Of a stretch of 64,000 nucleotides of DNA, positions 43,966 to 53,241 are shown in pieces. Each line of letters begins with the position of its first letter. The first letter of the stretch is position 1. The stretch is from an uncultured Halomicronema sp. (lineage in GTDB: Bacteria; Cyanobacteriota; Cyanobacteriia; Phormidesmidales; Phormidesmidaceae): assembly GCA_937899725.1 (NCBI GenBank), contig CALCCA010000115.1, positions 34,187-98,186 on the forward strand, given 5' to 3'. Position numbers and translations under genes: made by a program. The notes beneath the pieces were generated by a model, which had not been told where the DNA came from, ran no database searches, and saw only the letters and a list, made by a program, of their open reading frames with translations.

Positions 43966-44928
43966 TCACGACTGCCGCAACCGATCCAGTTCAGCTTGCA
44001 AATCAGCCAGCTCGCGTCGCAGGCGATCGACGTCATTGCGACTGCTTGTGGCCTGCGTTGGCACAGTGCCATCGGTAGCCGATCGCTGATAATTGCCTGC
44101 CTTGATCTGCTCGTACTCCTCCGAGCTGGCCCAGGTCTTGAGATAGCTGAGGCGATCGACCGGAAAGGGGTGGCTCAGCATCGGGCCTTGGCCGGTGCCG
44201 TTGTAGAGCAAAAACTTGTAGACCTGGCTGAGGCCGTCTTCATCCAGGTTTTTATAGTCTTCTGCCTGGGCTTCAAAAGCGGCGAAATTTAGCTCGTGGG
44301 CAAAGCGGTTGCTGCCGCCGCCGACTTGCATCATGGTGCGGCCCACCAGTTGCCAATCGTCCGTGACCAGCAGCGCGGCGCGATCGCACGACAGTTCGGC
44401 CATGCGCCGCCATTCGTAAAAGGCATAAATCAGCCCAGTGCTGATCACGTTGCCAATGCCAAAGGTGAGTTCACCAATGATCGTGGCCGTATTCATGGCC
44501 CAAATCGCCATCTGCGTCAGAGTCGTGTGGCCGCATTTCACATGACCGAGTTCGTGGGCCATCACTGTGCGAATTTCGTCATCGCTGAGCAAATCCAGCA
44601 GACCAGTGTTGATGACAATGCAGGGATGCTCTTCGCCGATCGCATAGCTGTTGACCTGGGGATTTTGTGCGACGAATAGGGTCGGCTCTGGCTGCACGTC
44701 GAGGACCTGCACACAGGCGCGAAACCACTGATAGAGCGTGGCATACTGCTGTGGCCCTACCTGCACGTTGTTGCCCATGAGCGACACAAACTGGGGGCGC
44801 TCGTACATAAATTCGACAAACTTGCGCGCCACCAAGTCAAACCCCGGCACTGCTCTGAGGGCCGCTTCGGCCTGCTGGTCGAGAGGATGACGAAAGGCGT
44901 CGCGGCTGATTCCGGGATAGTCAGGCAT
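43966..44928 (-). CDS. M48-family zinc metalloprotease
   Basis: The 320-residue product has the zinc site HELGH (His125, Glu126, His129) in TVMAHELGHVKCGHTTL and the third ligand Glu178 in EWRRMAELSCDRAALL. A hydrophobic hairpin (MAIWAMNTATIIGELTFGIG, then VISTGLIYAFY) may contact the membrane. The C-terminal 50 residues form a coiled coil (DVDRLRRELADLQAELDRLR). M48 proteins (HtpX, Oma1, Ste24-like) degrade or process membrane proteins under stress. This one lacks a long N-terminal membrane part, as in cyanobacterial short forms. No partner gene is adjacent. Confidence 0.9.
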   Translation of the reverse strand: MPDYPGISRDAFRHPLDQQAEAALRAVPGFDLVARKFVEFMYERPQFVSLMGNNVQVGPQQYATLYQWFRACVQVLDVQPEPTLFVAQNPQVNSYAIGEEHPCIVINTGLLDLLSDDEIRTVMAHELGHVKCGHTTLTQMAIWAMNTATIIGELTFGIGNVISTGLIYAFYEWRRMAELSCDRAALLVTDDWQLVGRTMMQVGGGSNRFAHELNFAAFEAQAEDYKNLDEDGLSQVYKFLLYNGTGQGPMLSHPFPVDRLSYLKTWASSEEYEQIKAGNYQRSATDGTVPTQATSSRNDVDRLRRELADLQAELDRLRQS

Positions 44929-45140
44929 GGGTTTTTACGGCGGCGAAGTGACAGGACTCCCCCAGTCTAAACAACTCATTCGCGAGTCGCGGTGTCTTGC
45001 CTCCAGAGCGCGTCATCAATAAATAATCACCCAACACTTTGGCGACCGGCCTTGGTTGCGCCCGCTCCACCAACTCAGCTAGGGGCTGAACTCGTTGCGG
45101 TATCGGCCTTGAGTTGCTGACAAATGACAACGCCTGGAGG

Positions 45141-45806
45141 TCAAGATTTCGCAGCTTTGAAAATGACCGATAGGTTGTTGGCGGGCATGGCAATTACCTC
45201 CACCAGCTCAAAACCATGCTTGCGAGCGAGTTCCGTTACTGCGCCCAAGTCTCGCACGCCCCAGGCCGGATTTTGCGATCGCAGCGAGCGGTCAAAGGCT
45301 TCGTTGCTGGGGGCCGTATGCTGGCCCTGCTGCTTAAAAGGGCCGTAGAGATAGACGATGCCGTCGGTTGGCAGCAACGAGGCGGCCCCGGCAAACAGGC
45401 CGTTGCAGGCCGCCCATGGGGAAATGTGAATCATGTTGATATTAACGATGGCGGCGAGCGGCGGCACCGTCGATAAGGATTTTTGCCAGGTGCTCACCTG
45501 GGTGGGCCAGCGGGGTTGGGTGACGTCTAGCGCTAGCGGTTCATACAGCGTTTCGCTGGGGGCAGTGGCCAGCCAGCCGCGAATGCTCTCCCGCGCGGTG
45601 GGGTCGGGGTCGCTGGGTAGCCAATGTCGGGGGGCCAACTGCGGGGCCAAAAAGGTGGCATGTTGGCCGGTACCGCTGGCGATTTCGAGCACCGTCCCTG
45701 AGGTGGGGAGGTGGGCAGCGAGGACCGCCCCAATGGCGGTTCGATTGCGCTCAGTGGCGGGAGCGTAGCGCCGTTGGTCGAGAGACTGGGGCATCGGGTT
45801 AGACAT
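45141..45806 (-). CDS. DUF938-family SAM-dependent methyltransferase
   Basis: From ATG 45806 the product is 221 residues. Family signatures are [20 protein letters not shown], motif [32 protein letters not shown], and [13 protein letters not shown], then [20 protein letters not shown]. The substrate of DUF938 enzymes is not known. An open frame runs upstream to 46094 and overlaps the trmB gene, but those 96 residues look non-coding. ATG four codons further in is an alternative. The gene is 128 bp downstream of trmB on the same strand. Confidence 0.87.
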   Translation of the reverse strand: MSNPMPQSLDQRRYAPATERNRTAIGAVLAAHLPTSGTVLEIASGTGQHATFLAPQLAPRHWLPSDPDPTARESIRGWLATAPSETLYEPLALDVTQPRWPTQVSTWQKSLSTVPPLAAIVNINMIHISPWAACNGLFAGAASLLPTDGIVYLYGPFKQQGQHTAPSNEAFDRSLRSQNPAWGVRDLGAVTELARKHGFELVEVIAMPANNLSVIFKAAKS

Positions 45807-45934
45807 GAGGCATGGAGTTAGGCATGAGCGTGTCTTACTTGTACCATCCTGCTGCTGGGCCCACCGTTCTCTGCGTACCCTCTGAGGGGTAATCTGCCAG
45901 CCTGAACAAATCTTTCTGAGTGGGGCGATCGCGC

Positions 45935-46576
45935 TTAGAGATTCGTCACTGAGCGGGTGAAAATCGCCCGGAATACCGGCAGACCTTTGCTCAGCGTCAA
46001 CACCTCGCGATCGGTCTGGGCGACGAAAGGACTTGCAGGCAGCCAGTCGGGATGAGAGCGTTGAAAGGCGGCATGTTCGGCAAAGCGATCGCACATTTCT
46101 TGGGCTACTGCTTCTACATCTGACTGCAGCACCACCCGACCGCCGATGGGCAAATGCTGCGCTAACGACTGCACTAACTCTGGCTGCACCACTCGCCGTT
46201 TTTGATGCCGCTTTTTAAACCAAGGGTCAGGAAATTGAATACTCACCTGCTGCAGTCTGCCGGCGGGCAAAGACTGCAACACTTCAGCGAGTGATGTGTT
46301 GGCATTGCAAAACAAAAAATGCAGGTTCCGCAAGGCAGCGCGATCGCGCTGCTGCAGGGCTTGCTCAACCAGCGGTGCCCGAATCTCTAAGCCTAAAAAG
46401 TTCCAATCGGGCTGTTGCGTCGCCATTTGACTGACAAAATGCCCTTTGGCACAGCCAATATCAAGATGCAGCGGTTGAGTGGGTACCGGATAAAAGCTGG
46501 CCCAGTCGATGGGCTCGACGGTGGTCTGATATTTATTGCTGAGGGGATTGACATGCTGTCGAACTCGAACCGCCAC
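45935..46576 (-). CDS. trmB: tRNA (guanine-N7)-methyltransferase TrmB
   Basis: The 213-residue enzyme methylates G46 in the variable loop of tRNAs. Conserved parts are HLDIGCAKGHFVSQMATQQP, FLGLEIRAPLVEQAL, FLFCNANTSLAEVL, and QVSIQFPDPWFKKRHQKRRV, the last being the TrmB-specific catalytic region. It starts at GTG 46576. Length is normal. The DUF938 methyltransferase gene follows on the same strand and may be co-transcribed. Confidence 0.94.
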   Translation of the reverse strand: MAVRVRQHVNPLSNKYQTTVEPIDWASFYPVPTQPLHLDIGCAKGHFVSQMATQQPDWNFLGLEIRAPLVEQALQQRDRAALRNLHFLFCNANTSLAEVLQSLPAGRLQQVSIQFPDPWFKKRHQKRRVVQPELVQSLAQHLPIGGRVVLQSDVEAVAQEMCDRFAEHAAFQRSHPDWLPASPFVAQTDREVLTLSKGLPVFRAIFTRSVTNL

Positions 46577-46712
46577 CGTTTGCCCAACTCCTCAATTAAT
46601 CCTTGCCTTAGCCCAGTCTATTATCCTATCGCCAAGGAGCGGTACGATCAGCGGTGAGGTTGACCCGCCGCCAATGGAGCCAGCCGAGCGCCAACTGGTT
46701 GAACTGGTGGGT

Positions 46713-47063
46713 TCAAAAACTTTCCTTCAGCGTTTCCCTCAGTTCAAAAGCGACGTCGTCATTATTGCTCGACACCATGATCATCACCGTCGTTGTGACA
46801 GTCGTCGTGTCGAGACTTTCTAAACAGACAAAGACGGCGGTAGAGTCAGCGGTGGTGCCCGCGACGCTGTTGCCTTCTACCTGAATATTGTCTAATTCTT
46901 GACTCGTCAGAGCCGCTGTCGACCGGTTGAGACAAGCGGTAAGGTCGCCATTAATTGATCGCCAAGCGTAATACAGGCCAGGTGCTTGAGCCTGCGCCGC
47001 TAAGCCCCAAAACGTAGCGCTTGCGCCGATCGCGAGCACAGACCAAACCCGAGATATCGTCAT
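46713..47063 (-). CDS. Small exported protein of unknown function
   Basis: The ATG at 47063, after GGAG, gives 116 residues. A signal peptide (VWSVLAIGASATFWGLAAQAQA) is followed by a mature part with two cysteines (DLTACLNRST and AVFVCLESLD) that could form a disulfide. A Thr/Val-rich strand (DTTTVTTTVMIMVSS) and an acidic end follow. I know no named family. The upstream start at 47096 adds 11 polar residues and is less likely. Confidence 0.65.
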   Translation of the reverse strand: MTISRVWSVLAIGASATFWGLAAQAQAPGLYYAWRSINGDLTACLNRSTAALTSQELDNIQVEGNSVAGTTADSTAVFVCLESLDTTTVTTTVMIMVSSNNDDVAFELRETLKESF

Positions 47064-47359
47064 GGTGTCTCCTTGCCGGTGTCGCTGAGCGGCCAAAAAA
47101 CGTTTACAGCTTGTAGTCTAGCGGTCGGTTTGGGCCTTCCTCAAACTTTTCTAGGACGCATCGTCAATCAATGGCTAATACCGACTCCTTAGCACAAAGC
47201 TACCAGTCTGGCCTCCTTGCCCTTCTGCTCCTCTGCGTTTTTAAGCTTGTATGGGAGTTCGATCGCCTCGCACGATGGGTTAAATAATGGCCCAATGGCC
47301 GTCAATTTTTAAAAGGGGCGAGCTATGCTGATTAACGTCACGTTTGGGGGAGCCAATCT

Positions 47360-48148
47360 ATGACTGGGGTCATCCAAAAAATTGGGCTAGGACTGGCAGC
47401 TAGCCTCTGTTTGGGCGCGATTGCGGCCTGTCAACCCACCTCGCCAACGGCGACACCACCAGAGCCGGCCCCTGAGCCCGAGGCGCCAGACCCTGCCGAG
47501 ACGGAAGATCAGGCGGTTGAACCGACTGAACCGACGGCTCCTGCTGCGCCCCCCACAGCAGCTTCACCTGATACGACGACAGCGGTCGCGCCTGAACCCC
47601 AGCCGATTCCCCCCTTACCGCCAGAGTGCAACAGTCCCGATACGCAACTGGCGATGAATCTCTGCGCCCAAGCCGAGTACGACCAGGCCGATACCGAACT
47701 CAACAACGCTTATCAATCAGTGAAAGCGCCGCTCGGAGGCCAAAAGACCGACCAGCTCATTACCGCTGAGCAAGCCTGGATCGACTACCGCGATACCTAT
47801 TGTGACTTTGTGCAAGCGCAGTTTGCCGGGGGCTCGATTCAACCGACGGTGTACTACGGCTGTTTGACCCAGCTCACCGATAACCGCACGGCTGTGCTGC
47901 AGCAGAGTAAAAGCGCTTCGATGGGCTATGACGCTGCTGATCAGGCGCTCAACTCGGTCTATCAAAGTTTGCAAGGCTATTTGTCCCCGGCTGAACAAGA
48001 GCAACTCACCAACGCCCAGCTTGCTTGGATCGACTATCGCGATGCGCACTGTGCCTTTGAGGCGGGCGATCAGAATGACTGTTTGGCCCTGGTGACCGAG
48101 TCGCAAATGAGTCAGCTCGAAGAACAGCTCGATACGCGATCGCTGTAA
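47360..48148 (+). CDS. Lipoprotein with two LprI-like (DUF1311) repeats
   Basis: The 262-residue product has a lipoprotein signal (LAASLCLGAIAACQ) and a long Pro/Glu/Thr/Ala linker (about residues 25-85). Two DUF1311 repeats follow. The first has CNSPDTQLAMNLCAQAEYDQ, AEQAWIDYRDTYCDF and YYGCLTQLTDNRT. The second has DQALNSVYQSLQGYLSPAEQ, AQLAWIDYRDAHCAFEAG and CLALVTESQ, with paired cysteines. LprI inhibits host lysozyme in mycobacteria; whether the cyanobacterial protein inhibits muramidases is not known. GGGGGAG precedes the ATG. It is a single gene. Confidence 0.82.
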   Translation: MTGVIQKIGLGLAASLCLGAIAACQPTSPTATPPEPAPEPEAPDPAETEDQAVEPTEPTAPAAPPTAASPDTTTAVAPEPQPIPPLPPECNSPDTQLAMNLCAQAEYDQADTELNNAYQSVKAPLGGQKTDQLITAEQAWIDYRDTYCDFVQAQFAGGSIQPTVYYGCLTQLTDNRTAVLQQSKSASMGYDAADQALNSVYQSLQGYLSPAEQEQLTNAQLAWIDYRDAHCAFEAGDQNDCLALVTESQMSQLEEQLDTRSL

Positions 48149-48275
48149 AGGGGTGAGCTAGAAAACCTGACGATCAAGACTGTCTCAATGCCGTAGCGCT
48201 AGTCATGGGCCGCGTCGGCATGCCTGATCGGCTAATGGTGCTGGAAAGAGATTGATCGCAAGAACGATTTCTGTC

Positions 48276-48375
48276 GGGGCGGGTTTTTATGGGTGCCTGG
48301 TGGCGATGAGGTTAAGGTCTCTGGCTAAATCCGCCCTGACGGTATCGGCATATTTTTTCTCAGAAAATACCTAAG
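48276..48375 (+). repeat. Dispersed palindromic repeat, copy A
   Basis: GGGGCGGGTTTT near 48276 pairs with AAATCCGCCC near 48327, followed by TGACGGTATCGG and TTTTTTCTCAGAAAAT. It matches copy B at 28424-28520 along its length, with about 78% identity over the best 58 bp by hand count. It lies between the LprI-like gene and the small gene at 48371, whose stop it reaches. Confidence 0.72.
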
Positions 48376-48535
48376 TCGCTTGGAGATCGACCAGTTGGCT
48401 AACGACGATATCTCGGGACGCAAAGTGATATTCGCCATAATCTGCGATGTCATCCATGCCGATAGAAGTCAAAACCACTTCGGCCAACAGCCACAGACAG
48501 GATTGGAGTAGGAGTCTTTGCCAGCGAATGTCCAT
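48371..48535 (-). CDS. Conserved-looking 54-residue protein of unknown function
   Basis: The ATG at 48535 follows a strong GGAGGT with a seven-base spacer, better than most genes nearby. The product begins MDIRWQRLLLQSCLWLLAEV and continues SIGMDDIADYGEYHFASRDI. The first 25 residues form an amphipathic or membrane-associated helix, and the rest is acidic. I have the impression of similar short cyanobacterial proteins with MDxxADYGE, but cannot name a family. A longer frame to 48616 is unlikely given the ribosome site. Confidence 0.65.
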   Translation of the reverse strand: MDIRWQRLLLQSCLWLLAEVVLTSIGMDDIADYGEYHFASRDIVVSQLVDLQAT

Positions 48536-48721
48536 GGTTATGACCTCCACAACAGCCGAATGGTTAGACGGTTCTAGCTGTGTTCGACGGGTTAATGTAA
48601 ACCACCGGGCGATCACTGGACATTACGGAACTTCTGCCAGAATTGTCTCAAACTGGCAGCTGCAACTGATTGGCTGACAGGCGTTGCTGCCGGAGCTGGC
48701 AAGGCGGGAAAAGGAGCCTGC

Positions 48722-49135
48722 TCAGCAACTGTGTTTGGCCGTCTGAGTGCGATCGCACTGGCCAAAGACCACGCCGACCCCCCAACCCGCCACGGGAAAG
48801 ATGGCCCAAGTTAGCGTGCCTGCAGTCGCGACGTTGATGCCGATGAGCAAGGCACTGCCAAGGGCATAGTTGAGCCACTGCTCTTGGCGATCGCGGCGGC
48901 GTTTGGCGATCGCGGCTTGGGTCTGGGCGTTCTGGGTTTGCTGGTGTTGCCAGTCGGTGACTGCCGTTTCCAACTGTTGTGGCGAAACGTTTAGCTCGAC
49001 CGCCATTTCTTGCAGCTGTTCGGCGGAATAAGCGTCTGCGGCCCGGAGTTCTAGCGCTTTGCTGAGAATGGTTTGCACCGCCTCAGCCGAAAAAGTGGGG
49101 CGAGTCTGAGACGAAGATGAGGTTAGGGGAGCCAT
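48722..49135 (-). CDS. 2TM-domain protein with helical N-terminal region
   Basis: From ATG 49135 the product is 137 residues. An N-terminal helical region (SAEAVQTILSKALELRAADA, then EMAVELNVSPQQLETAVTDW) precedes a charged helix (AIAKRRRDRQEQWLNYALGS). Two close membrane helices follow (LLIGINVATAGTLTWAIFPV and WGVGVVFGQ), as in the 2TM domain of bacterial histidine kinases and small membrane proteins. The SPQQLETAV segment looks like a short HTH. AGGTGAT precedes the start. Function is unknown. Confidence 0.68.
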   Translation of the reverse strand: MAPLTSSSSQTRPTFSAEAVQTILSKALELRAADAYSAEQLQEMAVELNVSPQQLETAVTDWQHQQTQNAQTQAAIAKRRRDRQEQWLNYALGSALLIGINVATAGTLTWAIFPVAGWGVGVVFGQCDRTQTAKHSC

Positions 49136-49149
49136 CGAAATCACCTATT

Positions 49150-49202
49150 CAACTTGTTGCATACATCATAGATCTCTCATAATGAATATGCAACTTATTG
49201 CA
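49150..49202. promoter_or_regulatory. Direct repeat CAACTT(G/A)TTGCA in a divergent promoter region
   Basis: CAACTTGTTGCA (49150-49161) and CAACTTATTGCA (49191-49202) are 41 bp apart start to start, about four helical turns. GTTGCATA and TATGCAAC within them also form an inverted pair. The region separates the 2TM gene and the transaldolase gene, so either could be controlled by a factor binding here. Confidence 0.45.
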
Positions 49203-49311
49203 CTTGATGCTGCGATCACTCTGAGCATTCCTCAGGTAGGTTTAATGAGACTTTAAAAAGGTCTTTATATAATGGTTTGGGAATGTCCTCGCCCACTCAA
49301 AGGAAAGCGAT

Positions 49312-50484
49312 ATGGCCAAAAATTTGCTAGAGCAGCTCCGCGAGATGACGGTCGTCGTGGCTGACACCGGAGACTTGCAGGCGATCGAAAAATTCACGCC
49401 CCGAGATGCGACGACGAATCCTTCATTGATTACCGCTGCGGCCCAAATGCCTCAATATCACGGCATTGTTGATGAGACGTTACTCAAAGCCCGACAAGAG
49501 GCTGGAGACGATGCTTCAGATCAAGAAGTGGCTAACATCGCTTTCAACCGCTTGGCGGTGGCGTTTGGCCTCAAAATTTTAGAAATCGTGCCAGGGCGCG
49601 TTTCGACCGAGGTTGATGCGCGACTGTCTTATGATACGGAGGCGACGATTGCCACTGCCCACGACCTGATTGCTCAGTACGAGGCGGCAGGCATGACGCG
49701 CGATCGCGTCTTGATCAAAATTGCCTCCACTTGGGAAGGCATTAAAGCCGCTGAAGTCCTCGAAAAAGAAGGCATTCACTGCAACCTGACGCTGCTGTTT
49801 GGCGTCCATCAGGCGATCGCCTGTGCCGAAGCCGGAGCGACGCTGATTTCTCCCTTTGTCGGACGGATTCTCGATTGGCACAAAAAGGAAACCGGCAAAG
49901 AGTATACGCCAACTGAAGATCCCGGCGTGCAGTCGGTGACGACCATCTACAACTACTACAAAAAGTTTGGCTACTCCACTGAGGTAATGGGTGCGAGCTT
50001 TCGCAACATTGGTGAAATTTGTGAGCTCGCCGGCTGTGATCTACTGACGATTTCCCCCAAACTGCTGGCTCAGCTGCAGGAGCAAGCAGAGACCCTAGAG
50101 CGCAAGCTTGACCCAGCCAAAGCCGCCGATCTGGAAATCGAGAAAATTTCTATCGATAAGGCGACCTTTGACGATATGCATCAGGCCGATCGCATGGCTT
50201 CTGACAAGCTTGATGAAGGGATCAAGGGCTTCAGCAAAGCGCTGGAATCGTTAGAAAAACTGCTGGCCGATCGCCTGACACAACTTAGCCAGGGTGAGCA
50301 ACTGGCTAACCACGCCACTCAAGACCTCTTTTCTGCCTACGATCTCGATGGCGATGGGCTGATCACCCGCGAAGAATGGATGGGCACTGATGCGGTCTTT
50401 GATGCGCTGGATCTAGATCATGATGGCAAAGTTACAGTGCAAGAACTCAGCTGTGGTCTAGGCGGTGCCTGTCAGCTGGTCTAG
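49312..50484 (+). CDS. tal: Transaldolase with C-terminal EF-hand pair
   Basis: The 390-residue protein has a full transaldolase barrel (about residues 1-320): [20 protein letters not shown], then TNPSLI, then the Schiff-base Lys136 in [40 protein letters not shown] also fits. It moves a dihydroxyacetone unit in the pentose phosphate pathway. The last 53 residues add two EF-hand loops: [12 protein letters not shown] (344-355) and [12 protein letters not shown] (367-378), with the usual Asp/Glu ligands. This suggests calcium control. A GGAAAG ribosome site precedes the ATG. A terminator with T6 follows. Confidence 0.95.
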   Translation: MAKNLLEQLREMTVVVADTGDLQAIEKFTPRDATTNPSLITAAAQMPQYHGIVDETLLKARQEAGDDASDQEVANIAFNRLAVAFGLKILEIVPGRVSTEVDARLSYDTEATIATAHDLIAQYEAAGMTRDRVLIKIASTWEGIKAAEVLEKEGIHCNLTLLFGVHQAIACAEAGATLISPFVGRILDWHKKETGKEYTPTEDPGVQSVTTIYNYYKKFGYSTEVMGASFRNIGEICELAGCDLLTISPKLLAQLQEQAETLERKLDPAKAADLEIEKISIDKATFDDMHQADRMASDKLDEGIKGFSKALESLEKLLADRLTQLSQGEQLANHATQDLFSAYDLDGDGLITREEWMGTDAVFDALDLDHDGKVTVQELSCGLGGACQLV

Positions 50485-50507
50485 CATTGCTTGAGTGTGA
50501 AACTGCT

Positions 50508-50570
50508 AAAGCCGGATGTCTCCTCGCGTGGCCCTGAGCATTGGAGGCATCCGGCTTATATCTGTTTTTT
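50508..50570 (+). terminator. Intrinsic terminator of the transaldolase gene
   Basis: AAGCCGGATG and CATCCGGCTT form the outer stem, TCTCC/GGAGG continues it, and a run of six T follows at 50565-50570. It is a clear rho-independent terminator shape although the loop is large. Confidence 0.78.
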
Positions 50571-50682
50571 AAGTTTGCCCTGTGGATGTAGAGATCGCCC
50601 CAGGACTGCCGCGATGAGTCAATCTCGTGTGGTGGCTGCGGGCAAGGGATAATAGATTGCGCACGTCAATCGATTATGCAAG

Positions 50683-51282
50683 ATGACCCAAACGCTTAAT
50701 CAGAGTCCTCAAAGCCTCTTGAGGGAGGCCGCTCATGGATTTTTAGAATCCGGTAAACCGCTTCCGAGCGGCAAAGAACTTACTACGGGGCTGTTAGAAC
50801 TAGAGCGCACGGCTAAGCAAACAAAACAAAACCTGCCGGTAGAGGCACTGTTGGGAACTTGGCGGTTGTGCTTTAGTGCGGGGAAAAAGGCGAAATTTCA
50901 GTCAGGGCTGCCGGTGGGGAGTGGCTTTTATGTGCCGAAGTTGGCGATCGCGCGCATCACCTTTGCTACGGATGATACGGGTGAAAGTCAGCTCAAAGTG
51001 ACAAACGAACTCAACATCGGCCCGTTGACAATTCGCTTTACAGGGCCTGCTCGCTACCCCGGCAAGAAAAATCTGCTCGCATTTGACTTTACCCATTTGC
51101 AAGTTTCCTGCTTTGGCCTGGCTGTCTACCAAGGCAAAGTGCAGAATAAAAAGCGAGCCGACAACCCGTTTGAGGCAATGGCGATCGCTCAGTTGCCCTT
51201 CTTCGCCTTTTTTGCCGCGACAGACGATTACATTGCCGCTCGGGGACGCGGGGGCGGCCTCGCGGTTTGGGTCAAGGCGTAA
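50683..51282 (+). CDS. Fibrillin/PAP-like (plastid lipid-associated) family protein
   Basis: The 199-residue product has the lipocalin-like layout of the plastid-lipid-associated family. An N-terminal helix (LLELERTAKQTKQNLP) leads to VEALLGTWRLCFSAGKKAKF. A beta series with VTNELNIGPLTIRFTGPARY follows, then a final strand LQVSCFGLAVYQGK. Cyanobacterial members associate with thylakoids or carotenoid-lipid droplets. The match rests on the GTWRLxF and NEL...F patterns, so confidence is moderate. It is a single gene after the transaldolase terminator. Confidence 0.6.
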   Translation: MTQTLNQSPQSLLREAAHGFLESGKPLPSGKELTTGLLELERTAKQTKQNLPVEALLGTWRLCFSAGKKAKFQSGLPVGSGFYVPKLAIARITFATDDTGESQLKVTNELNIGPLTIRFTGPARYPGKKNLLAFDFTHLQVSCFGLAVYQGKVQNKKRADNPFEAMAIAQLPFFAFFAATDDYIAARGRGGGLAVWVKA

Positions 51283-51377
51283 CGTTCGACTCTGCTTGGT
51301 GGCTGTGAGAACCAGCGCAGAGCGATTCCCGATAGCCTTTACAATAAGTCCGTCCTCGTCAACAGCGCGATCGCCCC

Positions 51378-51725
51378 ATGAGTGCAGACACGATCTTTGG
51401 CAAAATCATTCGCCGCGAAATTCCCGCAGACATTGTCTATGAAGACGATCTCTGTCTAGCGTTTCGCGACATTACCCCCCAAGCCCCGACCCATGTGTTG
51501 GTCATTCCCAAAAAGCCGATCCCCAAGCTGGCAGATGCGGTGGCAGCAGACAAAGAGCTGTTGGGTCACATGCTGCTAACGGTGAGATCCTTGGCTGAGC
51601 AGTTGGGAATTGCCGAGGAGGGCTATCGGGTGGTGATCAATACCGGCACCGATGGCGGTCAAACAGTGTTCCATCTACATATACATTTACTGGGTGGGCG
51701 ATCGCTGCAATGGCCGCCAGGTTAA
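51378..51725 (+). CDS. HIT-family (histidine triad) nucleotide-binding protein
   Basis: The 115-residue protein matches HINT-type hydrolases: [20 protein letters not shown], then [16 protein letters not shown], then the triad [10 protein letters not shown]. These enzymes cleave adenosine phosphoramidates and aminoacyl-adenylates. Length is normal. It converges on the nitrilase-family gene with a four-base overlap of the two coding ends. Confidence 0.94.
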   Translation: MSADTIFGKIIRREIPADIVYEDDLCLAFRDITPQAPTHVLVIPKKPIPKLADAVAADKELLGHMLLTVRSLAEQLGIAEEGYRVVINTGTDGGQTVFHLHIHLLGGRSLQWPPG

Positions 51726-52498
51726 TTGACGAGCGCTCTCAGCAAGTCCTGTCCGTCGGTCTCTGAAAGATTAACTATCTGTTTGGTGATCGCCCCACTA
51801 CTCATGTCATAGACGATAAGTCCTTCCTGGGTGCTATTGAGTTGGTTTAATTGCTTTCCTGCAGGGTTCCAAACGGCGCTCCCGCCAGCGCTTTCAACGT
51901 TATCTGCGGGGCCAACGCAGTTCGCCATCAATACTGGAGTGGCATATTCCCTCGCAATCGCCGCTAACCGTTGACTGGCGCGATTGACACCGTCCAAGGT
52001 CTTCGCGACGCTGGCCACATAGAGCTGTGCGCCGTGTTCATAGGCGGCTGCAGCATGTTCTGGGATGGATAGTTCATAGCAAATCGCCAGGCCGACAGAG
52101 ATATGGTTGATGGTCAAAACGGGAAAGTTGGGGCCGCTGACAAAAAAGGCCATTTCGTCCGGGTGCAAATATTTTTTGGAGTAGGTGCGTCGCGGCTGGT
52201 GGGGTTGAAAGAGCACCAGGCTAATGCATAGACCGCGATCGCTCTGGGTGGGCAGGCCCGCGCCAATCGTGAGCTGATGGTCGTTGCTGAGGCTTTGGAG
52301 CGCGTCAAGGCGGCGGTCGTTGAGATGTGTCGCTAGGTCTTTAGCTAATGTGGGCTCATAGCCGGTGAGCGACAGCTCTGGAAAGATGATGGCGTCTGCA
52401 TCGTTGGCGGCAGCGAGCTGAATCAACTGGGTGTGTCGCTTGAGGTTGGCGGACAGCTCACCTTTGACGGGCCGCGTTTGTGCGATCGCGATTTTCAT
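51722..52498 (-). CDS. Carbon-nitrogen hydrolase (nitrilase superfamily)
   Basis: The 258-residue enzyme has the Glu-Lys-Cys triad: Glu41 in [13 protein letters not shown], Lys108 or 109 in [11 protein letters not shown], and Cys140 in [20 protein letters not shown]. The superfamily hydrolyses amides such as omega-amides, N-carbamoyl amines or deaminated glutathione. The substrate cannot be told from these motifs. Start and length are typical. It is a single gene. Confidence 0.9.
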   Translation of the reverse strand: MKIAIAQTRPVKGELSANLKRHTQLIQLAAANDADAIIFPELSLTGYEPTLAKDLATHLNDRRLDALQSLSNDHQLTIGAGLPTQSDRGLCISLVLFQPHQPRRTYSKKYLHPDEMAFFVSGPNFPVLTINHISVGLAICYELSIPEHAAAAYEHGAQLYVASVAKTLDGVNRASQRLAAIAREYATPVLMANCVGPADNVESAGGSAVWNPAGKQLNQLNSTQEGLIVYDMSSGAITKQIVNLSETDGQDLLRALVN

Positions 52499-52668
52499 AA
52501 CGATGTCCTTAGGATTCAGAATTTTCTTCTTTTCAACGCTTGTCGATTAGGTATCTTGTTTGACTGTAGATAGCTGAAACGACTATCCCGTATTTGATTT
52601 CCGTTCCTGAGAGCATGATAAAACGATTGCGAGCTTGATCAGACTGATCAATTGGGAGGCATTTTGCC

Positions 52669-53072
52669 ATGAATCGATCAGCCGATGTATCTGTTTAGCG
52701 TGCTCGTTGGATCCCCCGCTGTCGCTGCCCCCTTTTTAAGGCTATCCTTTAGGCAAAAGTCGGTCAAAGCTATGGCAGTAAAGGACTTGAGACTACGCTT
52801 GAGCGGGCAAACCTCACCGCCTGTGGCACCTCTCCTTCACAAGGAGAGGTTTATGACCTCTGACCAATGATTGGGCCTCAATGAAGCAGGATTCCGGTTC
52901 CTCTCCTTCATAAGGCTAGGTGAGGTTATGCCGCCCGACAGCCATCACAACTGACCTCTGAAAGTCTTGCTGTGGAAAGCGTAGAGGAACTTGTGTGTAA
53001 GGGATAGCTTTTTAAGGGGGATTGAGGGGGATCGACAGTAGCTGGACGCTAAACAGATACCAGTCGATTCAT
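52669..53072. mobile_element. 404-bp non-coding element with terminal inverted repeats, upstream of psbA
   Basis: The perfect 15-bp repeat GTATCTGTTTAGCGT (52687-52701) is inverted at 53046-53060. Outside it, ATGAATCGA (52669-52677) is also inverted at 53064-53072. The interior repeats the pattern: GGATCCCCC near the left mirrors GGGGGATC near the right. It also holds an AAGGAGAG/CTCTCCTT hairpin near 52829-52847. No transposase is encoded. It ends about 170 bp before the psbA start and may carry part of its upstream regulatory DNA. A related fragment lies near 22653. Confidence 0.65.
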
Positions 53073-53241
53073 CAGAGAAATATTCTCACGGTAAGAATTA
53101 CGGAATATGTCATAAAACGAAGATTGATATACACCTACGCACAAACCAAATACGAATCTTTACGCTGTTTTGTACGGATGGGTGCCTGCGCCTAGTGCAG
53201 TGCCCTGTCTATTTTGCTGTATATATTTGGCAATCATCACT

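Noticed and set aside
44921..45193. Minus-strand open frame (90 codons) before the M48 protease gene
   Set aside because: The middle part looks somewhat protein-like (LVERAQPRPVAKVLGDYLLM), but it overlaps both neighbours and has no ribosome site. It could be a decayed fragment, and I could not place it.
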